Assembly (NCBI GenBank): GCA_011799875.1
Contig: CM022299.1
Span: 35,670,755-35,734,754, forward strand
Source of the DNA: Thinopyrum elongatum
Taxonomy: Eukaryota; Streptophyta; Magnoliopsida; Poales; Poaceae
Direction of reading: 5' to 3'
Length of the DNA: 64,000 nt
Each line of letters starts with the position of its first letter. The stretch's first letter is position 1. A program made the position numbers and the translations under genes. Positions 11,121 through 24,484 of the stretch are shown piece by piece. The notes beneath the pieces are model-generated. The model saw nothing but the letters and a program-made list of their open reading frames with translations, searched no databases and was not told where the DNA came from.

Positions 11121-13207
11121 ATGATGGCTCAAGAGAATACCAAATTGTGTGACTTTTCCAACACCAATAACAATGATTTTATTAGTACTCCGATTGCTCC
11201 CGCCACTAGTGCGGAATCTTATGAAATTAATGCCGCTTTGCTAAATCTTGTTATGAAAGATCAATTTTCCGGCCTTCCTAGTGAAGATGCCACATCCCAT
11301 CTAAACAATTTCGTTGATTTGTGTGATATGCAAAAGAAAAAGGATGTGGATAATGATATTGTTAAATTAAAGCTATTTCCGTTCTCACTACGAGATCGTG
11401 CTAAAACTTGGTTTTCATCTTTGCCTAAAAATAGTATTGATTCATGGAATAAGTGTAAAGATGCTTTTATTTCCAAGTATTTTCCTCCCGCTAAGATCAT
11501 CTCCCTTAGGAACGATATTATGAGTTTTAAGCAACTTGATCATGAGCATGTTGCACAATCTTGTGAGAGGATGAAATTGATGATACGAAATTGCCCTACT
11601 CATGGTTTGAATTTGTGGATGATTATACAAATTTTTTATGCCGGATTGAATTTTGCTTCTAGAAATCTTTTAGATTCGGCCGCGGGATTCACTTTTATGG
11701 AAATTACTCTAGGAGAAGCTACTAAACTTTTAGATAATATTATGGTTAATTATTCTCAATGGCATACCGAAAGATCTTCCACTAGTAAAAAGGTGCATGC
11801 AATTGAAGAGATTAATGTTTTGAGTGGAAAGATGGATGAACTTATGAAATTATTTTCTAACAAGAGTGCTTCTTTGGATCCTAATGATATGCCTTTGTCC
11901 ACTTTGATTGAAAATAATAATGAATCTATGGATGTGAATTTTGTTGGTAGGAACAATTTTGGTAATAACGCGTATAGAGGCAATTTTAATCCTACGCAGT
12001 TTCCTAGTAATTCCTCTAATAATTATGGTAATTCCTACAACAATTCTTATGAAAATTATAATAATATGCCCCCTGATTTTGAAAATAATGTTAAAAATTT
12101 ATGAGTTCGCAAAAGAATTTCAATGCTTTGATTGAAGAAAAATTGCTTAAGATTGATGATTTGGCTAGGAACGTGGATAGAATTTCTCTTGATGTTGACT
12201 CTTTGAAACTTAGATCTATTCCACCCAAGCATGATATCAATGAGTCTCTCAAAGCTATGAGAATTTCCATTGACGAGTGCAAAGAAAGAACCGCTAAGGT
12301 GCGTGCTAAAAAAGATTGGTTTGTAAAAACATGTTCTTCTAGTTTTTGTGAAAACAATGATGAAGATCTTAAAGTGATTGATGTGACTCCTATTGAATCT
12401 TTGTTTTCCAATATAAATCTTGATAAAGATGGGACTGGAAATGAGTCAACTTTAGTTAAAAGGCGTCCCAATGATTCGGAGTTTTTAGATCTTGATGCAA
12501 AAATTGATAAAAGTAGGATTGGAGAGGTCAAAACTTTAAGTAGCAATGAAACCACTCTTTTTGATTTCAAGGAATTTAATTATGATAGTTGTTCTTTAAT
12601 AGATTGTATTTCCTTGTTGCAATCCATCTTGAATTCTCCTCATGCTTATAATCAAAACAAAGCTTTTACTAAACATATCGTTGATGCTATGATGCAATCT
12701 TTTGAAGAAAAGCTTGAATTGGAAGTTTCTATCCCTAGAAAACTTTATGATGAGTGGGAACCTACTATTAAGATTAAGATTAAAGATTATGAGTGCCATG
12801 CTTTGTGTGATTTGGGTGCTAGTGTTTCCACGATTCCAAAAACTTTATGTGATGTGTTAGGTTTCTGTGAATTTGATGATTGTTCTTTAAATTTGCATCT
12901 TGCGGATTCCACTATTAAGAAACCTATGGGAAGGATTAATGATGTTCTTATTGTTGCAAATAGGAATTATGTGCCCGTAGATTTCATTGTTCTTGATATA
13001 GATTGCAATCCTACATGTCCTATTTTTCTTGGTAGACCTTTCCTTAGAACGATTGGTGCAATTATTGGTATGAAAGAAGGAAACATTAGATTTCAATTTC
13101 CGTTAAGGAAGGGCATGGAATTCTTTCCTAGAAATAAAATTAAATTGCCATATGAATCTATTATGAGAGCTACTTATGGATTGCATACCAAAGATGACAA
13201 TACCTAG
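11121..13207 (+). pseudogene. Element B unit 1 gag-protease, frameshifted
   Basis: Athila-type gag followed by an aspartyl-protease-like domain. The start ATG is at 11121 (a second is at 11124). The gag core shows LRDRAKTWFSSLP and a low-complexity Asn/Tyr/Gly-rich stretch near 12000-12070. At about 12090 one base is missing compared with unit 2 (AAAAATTTATGAG against AAAGAATTTATGAG), which ends the first frame at 12104. The reading then continues in the next frame from 12101 to 13207. The protease-like part has CDLGASVSTIP and IFLGRPFLRTIGAI. No RT, RNase H or integrase follows, so the unit is a non-autonomous, gag-protease-only design. Confidence 0.88.
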
Positions 13208-16031
13208 ATCTATTCGTGTTTTTATGCCTAGCTAAGGGCGTTAAACAATAGCGCTTGTTGGGAGGCAACCCAATTTTATTTTATTTTTTGCTTTTTTTGG
13301 TTCTGTTTTGCAATAAATAATTCATCTAGCCTCTGGTTAGATGTGGTTTTATGTTTTAATTAGTGTTTGTGCCAAGTAAGACCTTTGGGATGGCTTACGG
13401 TGATAGTTGATTTGATCTTGCTGAAAAACAGAAACTTTTGCGTCCAGTCTCAGAATTTTAATAATTCACTAGAGCATTGAAAAATACTGAATTTTTTATA
13501 AGAGATTTATATGAAAATTTCCTATGTTTTACTAATTTTGCAGAATTTTTGGAGTTACATAAGTATTAGAACAATTCTGATCTTCCCAGACTGTTCTGTT
13601 TTTGAAAGATTCTGTTTCTTTGTGTTGTTTGCTTATTTTGATGAATCTATGGGTAGTATCGGGGGGTATGAACCATGTAAAAGTTGGAATACAGTAGATA
13701 TTACACCAATATAAATAAAGAATGAGTTCACAACAGTACCAAAGTGGTGATTTATTTTCTTATACTAACGGAGCTTATGAGATTTTCTGTTGAGTTTTGT
13801 GTTGTGAAGTTTTCAAGTTTTGGATAAGGATTTGATGGACTACGGAATAAGGAGTGGCAAGAGCCTAAGCTTGGGGATGCCCAAGTCACTCCAAGGTAAT
13901 ATTCAAGGACAACCAAGAGCCTAAGCTTGGGGATGCCCCGGAAGGCATCCCCTCTTTCGTCTTCGTCTATCGGTAACTTTACTTGAGGCTATATTTTTAT
14001 TCACCACATGATATGTGTTTTGCTTGGAGCGTCTTGTATAATTTGAGTCTTTGCTTTTTACTTTACCACAATCATCCTTGCTGTACACACCTTTTGAGAG
14101 GGACACGCATGAATCGTGATTTATTAGAATACTCTTTGTACTTCACTTATATCTTTTGAGCTAGGCAATTTTGCTCTAGAGCTTCACTTATATTTTTTTT
14201 AGAGCACGGCGGTGGTTTTATTTTATAGAAATTATTGAACTCTCATGCTTCACTTATATTATTTTGAGAGTCTTTAAACAGCATGGTAATTTGCTTTGGT
14301 TATAAATTTAGTCCTAATATGATAGGCATCCAAGAGGGATATAATAAAAACTTTCATATAAAGTGCATTGAATACTATGAGAAGTTTGATTCCTTATGAT
14401 TGTTTTGAGATATAAAGATGGTGATATTAGAGTCATGCTAGTGAGTAATTGTGGATTTGAGAAATACTTGTGTTAAGGTTTGTGATTCCCGTAGCATGCA
14501 CATATGGTGAACCGTTATGTGATGAAGTCGGAGCATGATTTATTTATTGATTGTCTTCCTTATGAGTGGCGGTCGGGGACGAGCGATGGTCTTTTCCTAC
14601 CAATCTATCCCCCTAGGAGCATGCGCGTAGTACTTTGTTTCGATAAATAATAGATTTTTGCAATAAGTATGTGAGTTCTTTATGACTAATGTTGAGTCCA
14701 TGGATTATACGCACTCTCACCCTTCCACCATTGCTAGCCTCTCTTGTACCGCGCAACTTTCGCCGGTACCTTACACCCACCGTATACCTTCCTCAAAACA
14801 GCCACCATACCTACCTATTATGGCATTTCCATAGCCATTCCGAGATATATTGTCATGCAACTTTCCACCGTTCCATTTTATTATGACATGCTTCATCATT
14901 GTCATATTGCTTTGCATGATCATGTAGTTGACATCGTATTTGTGGCAAAGCCACCGTTCATAATTCTTTCATACATGTCACTCTTGATTCATTGCACATC
15001 CTGGTGCACCGCCAGAGGCATTCATATAGAGTCATATTTTGTTCTAAGAATCGAGTTGTAATTCTTGAGTTGTAAGTAAATAAAAGTGTGATGATCTTCA
15101 TTATTAGAGCATTGTCCCATGTGAGGAAAGGATGATGGAAACTATGATTCCCCCACAAGTCGGGATGAGACTCCGGACGAAAATTAAAAAAAAAGAGGCC
15201 AAAAAAAATGAGAGAAGGCCCAAACAAAAAAAAAGAGAAAAAGAGAGAAGGGGCAATGTTACTATCCTTTTACCACACTTGTGCTTCAAAGTAGCACCGT
15301 GATCTTCATGATAGAGAGTCTCCTATGTTGTCACTTTCATATACTAGTGGGAATTTTTTATTATAGAACTTGGCTTGTATATTCCAATGATGGGCTTCCT
15401 CAAATTGCCCTAGGTCTTCGTGAGCAAGCGAGTTGGATGCACACCCACTTAGTTTTCTTTTGAGCTTTCATAAACTTATAGCTCTAGTGCATCCATTGCA
15501 TGGCAATCCCTACTCACTCACATTGATATCTATTGATGGGCATCTCCATAGCCCGTTGATACGCCAAGTTGATGTGAGACTATCTCCCTCTTTTTGTGTT
15601 CTCCACCACCACCTTCTATTCCACCTATAGTGCTATGTCCATGGCTCACGCTCATGTATTGCATGAAAGTTGAAAAAGTTTGACAACATCAAAAGTATGA
15701 AACAATTGCTTGGCTTGTCATCGGGGTTGTGCATGATTTGAATATTTTGTGTGGTGAAGATGGAGCATAGCCAGACTATATGATTTTGTAGGGATAAGCT
15801 TTCTTTGGCCATGTTATTTTGAGAAGACATAATTGCCTTGTTAGTATGCTTGAAGTATTATTGTTTTTATGTCAATATTAAACTTTTGTTTTGAATCTTA
15901 CGGATCTGAATATTCATGCCACAATAAAGAAAATTACATGGATAAATATGTTAGGTAGCATTCCACATCAAAAATTCTGTTTTTATCATTTACCTACTCG
16001 AGGACGAGCAGGATATAAGCTTGGGGATGCT
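13208..16031 (+). mobile_element. Element B unit 1 non-coding 3' internal region
   Basis: About 2.8 kb with no conserved coding sequence. It begins with GCGCTTGTTGGGAGGCAACCCAA, which can form a short stem (TTGGG/CCCAA), and contains repeated AGCTTGGGGATGCC segments at about 13869, 13924 and 16018. The last lies directly before LTR 2, where a polypurine tract would be expected. In autonomous relatives pol would occupy this interval. Confidence 0.75.
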
Positions 16032-17632
16032 TGATACGTCTCCAACGTATCTAGAATTTTTGATTGTTCCATGCTATTATATTATCTATTTTGGATGTTT
16101 TATATGCATTAATATGCTATTTTATATTATTTTTGGGACTAACCTATTAACCTAGAGCCCAGTGCCAGTTTCTGTTTTTTCCTTGTTTTTGAGTTTCGCA
16201 GAAAAGGAATACCAAACGGAGTCCAAAAGGAATAAAACTGTCGCGATGATTTTTCTTGGACCAAAAGGAAACCAGGAGACTTGGAGATGAAGTCGGAGGA
16301 GCCACGAGGTGGCCACAAGGACGGAGGGCACGCACAGGGGGGTAGGGCGCGCCCCCCAACCTTGTGGGCCCCTCGTGCACCTCCTGACCTAATTCTTTCG
16401 CCTATATATACTCATATATCCCCAAACCAACAGAGGCATCCACGAAAAGAATTTTCCACCGCCGCAACCTTCTGTACCCGTGAGATCCCATCTAGGGACC
16501 TTTTCCGGCACCCTGCCGGAGGGGGATTCGATCACGGAGGGCTTCTACATCAACACCATTGCCCTTTCGATGAAGCGTGAGTAGTTTACCACAGACCTAC
16601 GGGTCCATAGCTGGTAGCTAGATGGCTTCTTCTCTCTCTTTGATTCTCAATACCATGTTCTCCTCGATGTTCTTGGAGATCTATTCGATGTAATACTTTT
16701 TTTGCGGTGTGTTTGCCGAGATCCGATGAATTGTGGATTTATGATCAGCTTATCTATGAATATTATTTGAATCTTCTCTGAATTCTTATATGCATGATTT
16801 GATATCTTTGTAATTCTCTTCGAACTATCGGTTTGGTTTGGCCAACTAGATTGGTTTTTCTTGCAATGGGAGAAGTGCTTAGCTTTGGGTTCAATCTTAC
16901 GTGTCCTTTCCCAGTGACAGTAGCGGCAGCAAGGCACCTATTGTATTGTTGCCATCGAGGATAAAAAGATGGGTTTTTCATCATATTGCTTGAGTTAATT
17001 CCTCTACATCATGTCATCTTACTTAATGCATTACTCTGTTCTTTATGAACTTAATACTCTAGAAGCATGCTGGATAGCGGTTGATGTGTGGAGTAATAGT
17101 AGTAGATGCAAAATCGTTTCGGTCTACTTGACACGGACGTGATGCCTATATTCATGATCATTGCCTTAGATATCATCATAACTTTGCGCTTTTCTATCAA
17201 TTGCTCGGCAGTAAATTGTTCACCCATCGTATTATTTTCTATCGTGAGAGAAGCCTCTAGTGAAACCTATGGCCCCCAGGTCTATTTTCCATCATATAAT
17301 CTTCTACTTTTTATCATACAAGTTTCCGATCTACTATTTTGCAATCTTTTACTTTCTGATCTATAAAACAAAAATACCAAAAATATTTACTTTATCGTTT
17401 ATCTATCTCTATCAGATCTCACTTTTGCAAATAACCGTGAAGGGATTGACAACACCTTTATCGCGTTGGGTGCAAGTTGTTTGATTATTTGTGCAGGTAT
17501 TCGGTGATTTGTGCGTTGTCTCCTACTGGATTGATACCTTGGTTCTCAAACTGAGGGAAATACTTATCTCTACTTTGCTGCATCACCCTTTCCTCTTCAA
17601 GGGAAAAACCAACGCAAGCTCAAGAAGTAGCA
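16032..17632 (+). mobile_element. Element B LTR 2 (shared middle LTR)
   Basis: Complete 1601-bp LTR with the same TGATACGTCTCCAACG start and AAGTAGCA end as LTR 1. It is the 3' LTR of unit 1 and at the same time the 5' LTR of unit 2, because a primer-binding site and gag follow it directly. Confidence 0.92.
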
Positions 17633-17643
17633 GGAAGAATTTC

Positions 17644-17661
17644 TGGCGCCGTTGCCGGGGA
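17644..17661 (+). other. Element B unit 2 primer-binding site
   Basis: TGGCGCCGTTGCCGGGGA, the exact sequence usual for plant Gypsy elements, 11 bases after LTR 2. Confidence 0.9.
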
Positions 17662-17889
17662 GATCTACGCCAAGTCAAGACATACCAAGTACCCATCATA
17701 AACTCTCATATCTTGCATTACATTATTCGCCATTTGTCTCTCGTTTTCCTCTCCCCACTTCTAAAACGATTTTCAAAAAGATTTGCCTTTTTCTTTCGCC
17801 CCTCTCCTTGCCTTTTCTTCGCCCTTTTCCGTTCATCTTCTTCGTTCGCTTTTTGTGTGCTCATGTGTTGGATTGCTTGCTTTGTCACG

Positions 17890-19139
17890 ATGGCTCTAGA
17901 GAATACCAAATTGTGTGACTTTTCCAACACCAATAACAATGATTTTATTAGTACTCCGATTGCTCCCGCCACTAGTGCGGAATCTTATGAAATTAATGCT
18001 GCTTTGTTGAATCTTGTTATGAAAGATCAATTTTCCGGCCTTCCTAGTGAAGATGCCGCATCCCATCTAAACAATTTCGTTGATTTGTGTGAGATGCAAA
18101 AGAAAAAGGATGTGGATAATGATATTATTAAATTAAAGCTATTTTCGTTCTCACTACGAGATCGTGCTAAAACTTGGTTTTCATCTTTGCCTAAAAATAG
18201 TATTGATTCATGGAATAAGTGTAAAGATGCTTTTATTTCTAAGTATTTTTCTCCCGCTAAGATCATCTCCCTTAGGAACAATATTATGAATTTTAAGCAA
18301 CCTGATCATGAGCATGTTGCACAATCTTGGGAGAGGATGAAATTGATGATACGAAATTGCCCTACTCATGGTTTGAATTTGTGGATGATTATACAATTTT
18401 TTTATGCCGAATTGAATTTTGCTTCTAGAAATCTTTTAGATTCGGCCGCGGGATTCACTTTTATGGACATTACTCTAGGAGAAGCTACTAAACTTCTAGA
18501 TAATATTATGGTTAATTATTCTCAATGGCATACCGAAAGATCTTCCACTAGTAAAAAGGTGCATGCAATTGAAGAGATTAATGTTTTGAGTGGAAAGATG
18601 GATGAACTTATGAAATTATTTGCTAGCAAGAGTGCTTCTTTGGATCCTAATTATATGCCTTTGTCCATTTTGATTGAAAATAATAATGAATCTATGGATG
18701 TGAATTTTATTGGTGGGAACAATTTTGGTAATAACGCGTATAGAGGCAATTTCAATCCTAGGCAGTTTCCTAGTAATTCCTCTAATAATTATGGTAATTC
18801 CTACAACAATTCTTATGGAAATTATAATAAGACGCCCTTTGATTTTGAAAATAGTGTTAAAGAATTTATGAGTTCGCAAAAGAATTTCAATGCTTTGATT
18901 GAAGAAAAATTGCTTAAGATTGATGATTTGGCTAGGAACGTGGATAGAATTTCTCTTGATGTTGACTCTTTGAAACTTAGATATATTCCACCCAAGCATG
19001 ATATCAATGAGTCTCTCAAAGCTATGAGAATTTCCATTGATGAGTGCAAAGAAAGAACCGCTAAGGTGCGTGCTAAAAAAGATTGGTTTGTAAAAACATG
19101 TTCTTCTAGTTTTTGTGAAAACAATGATGAAGGTCTTAA
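17890..19139 (+). pseudogene. Element B unit 2 gag, cut by Copia fragment F
   Basis: Same gag as unit 1, starting MALENTKLCDFSN at 17890. An open frame extends upstream of this ATG into the LTR, but homology with unit 1 puts the start here. Unit 2 keeps the base lost from unit 1 near 12090, so this copy reads through the gag/linker junction without a frameshift. It is interrupted at 19140 by a Copia LTR; the reading resumes at 22822 after loss of about 166 bases of host sequence. Confidence 0.88.
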
Positions 19140-21155
19140 TGTAGGGTAACGCAGCAGAAAACAAAAATTTTCTGACCTACGCACCAGCCCAGGACCACTA
19201 TGGAGACTGCATACAAGGTTTGATCATTTTTGTTACCGACTCGTAGCGCAGCGGAAGCAGAGTCGATGACGATCGGCGATGCAGATCCCCGCAGCTAGGA
19301 TTTACAACCTCCCAACCGCGAGGATGTATACCCTCGTCTTCCCTTCGGACAGCCCTCCGGGAGGTGGTCGAACAGTCCCCCGGACGATGTCGCGGACAGC
19401 CCTTCGGGAGGACCTTCGAAACTCAAACGGTCACTCGGACAGCCCTTCGAGAGGACTCACAGAACTCGGACCGTCACTTGGACAGCCCTTCGGGAGGCAC
19501 TCTCGAACAGCCCCTCGGGCACTAAGATCGAAACTACGACCTCTCTACAGAGTTGCACACATACGGTGTCATCTATCCGGCAGGGCTTCGCCGTCCAGAA
19601 CTAGTTCCCACCGGAACCCAGACAGCCTTTCGGCTCTACGAAACTATTTCGCGGGGAGGGAGAGAGAAGCCAGATCATTGCAATGGCACTTGTATGTGAG
19701 AAGGAGTGAGTCTTTAGGCAGCCCCCTCCACCCCTATTTATAGGCCAAGCCCAAGGGTGGCTTCTCCAAGAAGCCAAGGGGAAAAATACCAAAGGACCCT
19801 CAAGGTGGCTTCTCCAAGAAGCCACCCAAAAAGCACTTTCACTATTCATGACGACATTTTTCAGCGTCCGTTCGAACTGAAAATATTTATGTGGGCTTAG
19901 AACATTTCCAGTACCCACTAAAATAATTTTCAATGCGTTCTGGAACAATTCCAGATTAGTGATTTTCATCTGCGAAAAGCATCTGAAGTGGTTCCGGCAG
20001 CTCCGGAACATTTCCGGTTTTTCTTCCAGAAAATTCCCAAAAGTTTCCAGAATGGTTCTGGCACCCTCCAAGAATTATCGGGCATGTGCCGAAACCAATT
20101 TGACTTTATGGTATCCTCTGAAACAACTTTTCAGTTTCACCGGAACTCATCCGGTGACCTCTCTGTGCGGAACTTTTCCGCTGTCCGAAACTTTTTCGGT
20201 GTCCGAAACTTTTTCGGTGATTTTCTCTCAGACTCCCTGTCTAGTATTCAGCAGATAGATGACCCTTAAGCGTGTGACCCTATAGGTTCGGTGAAGTATA
20301 GACATGACACGGAACCCCTTCCGATCAATGATCAACATCGGAGCCGTGGACACCCATATTGACCCCTATACCCACACGAATGAATATTCGAGTGAACCTC
20401 CAGTTGTCGTGTGCTATTCCTGTTGCTTCGCGATATGTTACAAATACCCGAGGTGAGACATGTTGGCATTCCCGTGGATCAACAACTTGTCCACTATGCT
20501 AGTTACCTCGTTACCGGTATTGTTCTCTTTTCTCGTTATTGTGTTCTGGCATCCCCGTGATCAAATCACAAAGTGTCTGGCCAGACGATGATGGATACCG
20601 TAACACCGAGAGGGCCCAGAGATATCTCTCCATCGTCGGAGGAGCAAATCCTAATCTTGAGCTATCAAGTTACTTGACATACTTTCCCATGAACCCGTAA
20701 GCCGCCGTAATAGCCATCCATTTACAGATGACGTTTAACAAACCCCAAAGTTCATGAATCAAGCATGAAGAAACTCGATACTCTCATGGTCTAAGGAATT
20801 ATGCAAACGTTAACCATCTCTGTGTTATTAACCATAAACTTATGACGAAAGAATCTCATAGCATAACATCAATTTGGGTCGATTCAACACAAATGTTCTG
20901 CTAACATTGTGCCCTCAAAATTGCCGGCATAGTCATGCCCATGATCAGGAAAACAGGATCATCATGCAATACTTGAGCCAGTCATAGAGGCTTGACTAGG
21001 AATACATTTTACCGTTTATTATTCCACACGTGCATATGAGTCTTCCTCCAAGCCTCGTTTTATTTGTAGACTCGAGAACCATAGCAGTTATAGCATGGAA
21101 CATAAACCTAATTATGAACAGGGAGATAATTAATAACATTTATTATTGCCTCTCC
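19140..21155 (-). mobile_element. Copia fragment F, 3' LTR
   Basis: On the minus strand this ends ...GCGTTACCCTACA at 19140. The start near 21155 is placed where CTAGTGCAAGTGGGAGAGG, a polypurine-like end of a Copia internal region, runs directly into AATAATAAATG. Related Copia elements have about 20 more bases between these two, so the exact LTR start seems lost. The LTR contains four GGACAGCCC repeats (19347, 19394, 19437, 19480) and several short palindromes. No coding is expected. Confidence 0.65.
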
Positions 21156-22821
21156 CACTTGCACTAGAGTCAATATCTAGTCAATGCTATGCACTTTACA
21201 CCTATGACACATTGGTGTAAATATGCTTCGCTTGTGGTATAGCCTGATGTCCAACGGATCTGACGACTTCAGCTCCGTGTGTATCTTTGCATATCCTCGC
21301 GTCTTCACGCTTTCACAAAATTCATATTTTGTGTGGACTTGGTTTTGTATGTATGTGAATCACAGGTCGAACCTGGATTCCTTAGACTGAGTTATGGAGC
21401 AGCTACCTGCAGTAGTGTCCCATTGACAAAAGCCATCTTGGAACCAAACTAAGTTCGTGAATGAACTATATGATTCAACATCTTCTTTGTCGCTTCTAAA
21501 GCGTCAACATACTTACCCTTTGTTATAGAATTTGCCACAGTAACTAGTTTGAACAATTCCAACTAACTGTGCCACCATATTGTGTATAACACAAAAACCC
21601 TCAATTTAAATCGAAGATCGCATGGAGAAAAGATGAAGACTGTATCGATGTAACCTTTTACAACGAACTCTTCATGATCTCCGTTTGCGAGAAAACTTGT
21701 CATTAGTACCACTGTTGCACTCAATGACCCTTTTTCACTGTTGTCCTATGATCAGTACTTTTGATCACTTTGGTATCTATACTCGCAACACCTTGGGAGT
21801 ATCGGACATATCTGGTTGTTTTACATACCATGGAATACATGATTAATCCAAACACAAGAGTGTGTGGAATCTCCATCATGTATTTTGCTCATCAGTGTTT
21901 TGGGACACCGAGTCTTGCAAAAACTCTTTCCATGTGACTTCGGCAAGAATCACTCCTTGGCCTTTTAATGCTAAAAGATTTTAGCATCTTGTCAATATGT
22001 ATTCATTGCTTAGCCCCATTAGGTAAATCTATCTCCATAGATTATCATGCTTAATATCAAGGCTATTTAGCCCAAGCACTTTATCGAAAAAACTATTTTC
22101 AAATGAAGTCCTAATTCGTGTCAAGAAATTTATTTCCAATTAACAATGTGTCAAGCACACAACGTTTTTTAGAAATTTTATTATGCTCCCACTTACTTTC
22201 TTGAATCATAAGCATCTTCTTTACCCATTGATGAAGTCAAACCCCTTTGACCATTTCATCAAAACACGAAGATTCCAACTCCATTTTGCTCTCTTCTGTA
22301 CATTGCTGGAACTCTGAAGTTTGCATACTTACTAGCATCCTCTGGAATGACAAAATACCTTGGACTGTAACACATGCAAGTCCTTGGTTTTATTTCCATC
22401 AGATGGAAATTTTTTTGTCATCCTTTGTTTCATATCTCATGATTTGAAATATGTATTAATTGCTAGTTCAACCCGAACCGACTTTAAGCATCGCTACGGT
22501 GAAACAACCTCATCGTAGTCAACTCCTTGAACTTGTATATTGCAACAAGTCGAGCTTTATGGATAAAACATTTTTACCCGTATCAGTTTTTAGTTCCATA
22601 AAATTCGTTAGACTCTAAGTCTTCCGAAAGGTGTATCAAGGTTTTAATCTTGAAACATTTATATGGAGACTATCTCGGATTGTATTGGCATTTAGCCAAT
22701 TCCGGAGTCAGGGCCCATCAACGCTTCCTTGTGTATCGTAGGTATACTGTTGTCTAACAATAATATCTCGTTTGCGCACCTGAGAGGTTTGCACGAGCCT
22801 TGCCTACGTGGTTCAGCTGCA
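21156..22821 (-). pseudogene. Copia fragment F, decayed pol 3' end
   Basis: The minus strand carries scattered reverse-transcriptase and RNase H remnants of a Ty1/Copia element. Examples are phrases close to LIGN near the catalytic region and LIMYSMVC, matching the usual SIMYAMVC block, with many stops and frame changes between them. The 5' half (gag, protease, integrase) and the 5' LTR are absent. The boundary with the host gag at about 22821 is abrupt. Confidence 0.6.
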
Positions 22822-23489
22822 AGTAGCAATGAAACCACTCTTTGTGATTTCAAGGAATTTAATTATGATAGTTGTTCTTTAATAGATTGTATTTCTTTGT
22901 TGCAATCCATGTTGAATTCTCCTCATGCTTATAATCAAAACAAAGCTTTTACTAAACATATCGTTGATGCTATGATGCAATCTTTTGAAGAAAAGCTTGA
23001 ATTGGAAGTTTCTATCCCTAGAAAACTTTATGATGAGTGGGAACCTACTATTAAGATTAATATTAAAGATTATGAGTGCCATGCTTTGTGTGATTTGGGT
23101 GCTAGTGTTTCCACGATTCCAAAAACTTTATGTGATGTGTTAGGTTTCCGTGAATTTGATGATTGTTCTTTAAATTTGCATCTTGCGGATTCCACTATTA
23201 AGAAACCTATGGGAAGGATTAATGATGTTCTTATTGTTGCAAATAGGAATTATGTGCCCGTAGATTTCATTGTTCTTGATATAGATTGCAATCCTACATG
23301 TCCTATTTTTCTTGGTAGACCTTTCCTTAGAACGATTGGTGCAATTATTGATATGAAAGAATGAAACATTAGATTTCAATTTCCATTACGGAAGGGCATG
23401 GAACTCTTTCTAGAAAAAAAATTAAATTGCCATATGAATCTATTATGAGAGCTACTTATGGATTGCATACCAAAAATGACAATACCTAG
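22822..23489 (+). pseudogene. Element B unit 2 protease-like region, broken
   Basis: Continues unit 2 after fragment F, from AGTAGCAATGAAACC, and matches 12540-13207 of unit 1. It contains CDLGASVSTIP and IFLGRPFLRTIGAI. A G-to-T change gives a TGA stop at 23362-23364 (GGA in unit 1). Small deletions follow near 23405-23420 before the shared terminal TAG at 23487. Confidence 0.85.
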
Positions 23490-24484
23490 ATCTATTCGTG
23501 TTTTTATGCCTAGCTAAGGGCGTTAAACAATAGCGCTTGTTGGGAGGCAACCCAATTTTATTTTTGTTTTTGCTTTTTTTGGTTCTGTTTTGCAATAAAT
23601 AATTCATCTAGCCTCTGTTTAGATGTGGTTTTATGTTTTAATTAGTGTTTGTGCCAAGTAAGACCTTTGGGATGGCTTACGGTGATAGTTGATTTGATCT
23701 TACTGAAAAACAGAAACTTTTGCGTCCAGTCTCAGAATTTTAATAATTCACTAGAGCGTTAAAAAACCTTGAATTGTTTATACGAGATTGATATACAAAT
23801 TTCCTATGTTGTCCTAATTTTTCAGAATTTTTGGAGTCACAGAAGTATTAGAACAATTCGGATCTTCCCAGACTGTTCTGTTTTTGAAAGATTCTGTTTT
23901 CTTTGTGTTGTTTGCTTATTTTGATGAATCTATGGGTAGTATCGGGGGGTATGAACCATGTAAAAGTTGGAATACAGTATATATTACACCAATATAAATA
24001 AAGAATGAGTTCACAACAGTACCAAAGTGGTGATTTGTTTTCTTATACTAACGGAGCTTATGAGATTTTCTGTTGAGTTTTGTGTTGTGAAGTTTTCAAG
24101 TTTTGGGTAAGGATTTGACGGACTATGGAATAAGGAGTGGCAAGAGCCTAAGCTTGGGGATGCCCAAGGAACCCCAAGTTAATATTCAAGGACAACCAAG
24201 AGCCTAAGCTTGGGGATGCCCCGGAAGGCATCCCCTCTTTCGTCTTCGTCTATCGGTAACTTTACTTGAGGCTAGATTTTTATTCACCACATGATATGTG
24301 TTTTGCTTGGAGCGTCTTGTATCATTTGAGTCTTTGCTTTTTAGGTTACCACAATCATCCTTGCTGTACACACCTTTTGAGAGGGACACGCATGAATCGT
24401 GATTTATTAGAATACTCTTTGTACTTCACTTATATCTTTTGAGCTAGGCAATTTTGCTCTAGAGCTTCACTTATATTTTTTTTA
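23490..24484 (+). mobile_element. Element B unit 2 non-coding internal region, truncated
   Basis: Matches unit 1 from 13208 to about 14206, then jumps into LTR sequence at about 24485. The remaining 1.8 kb of the region is missing. Confidence 0.8.

Noticed and set aside
17491..17889. Open frame extending gag of B unit 2 upstream into LTR 2
   Set aside because: It crosses the LTR end and primer-binding site. Homology with unit 1 puts the gag start at 17890.
19279..19743. 154-codon open frame
   Set aside because: It lies wholly inside the LTR of Copia fragment F and consists of the GGACAGCCC repeat region.
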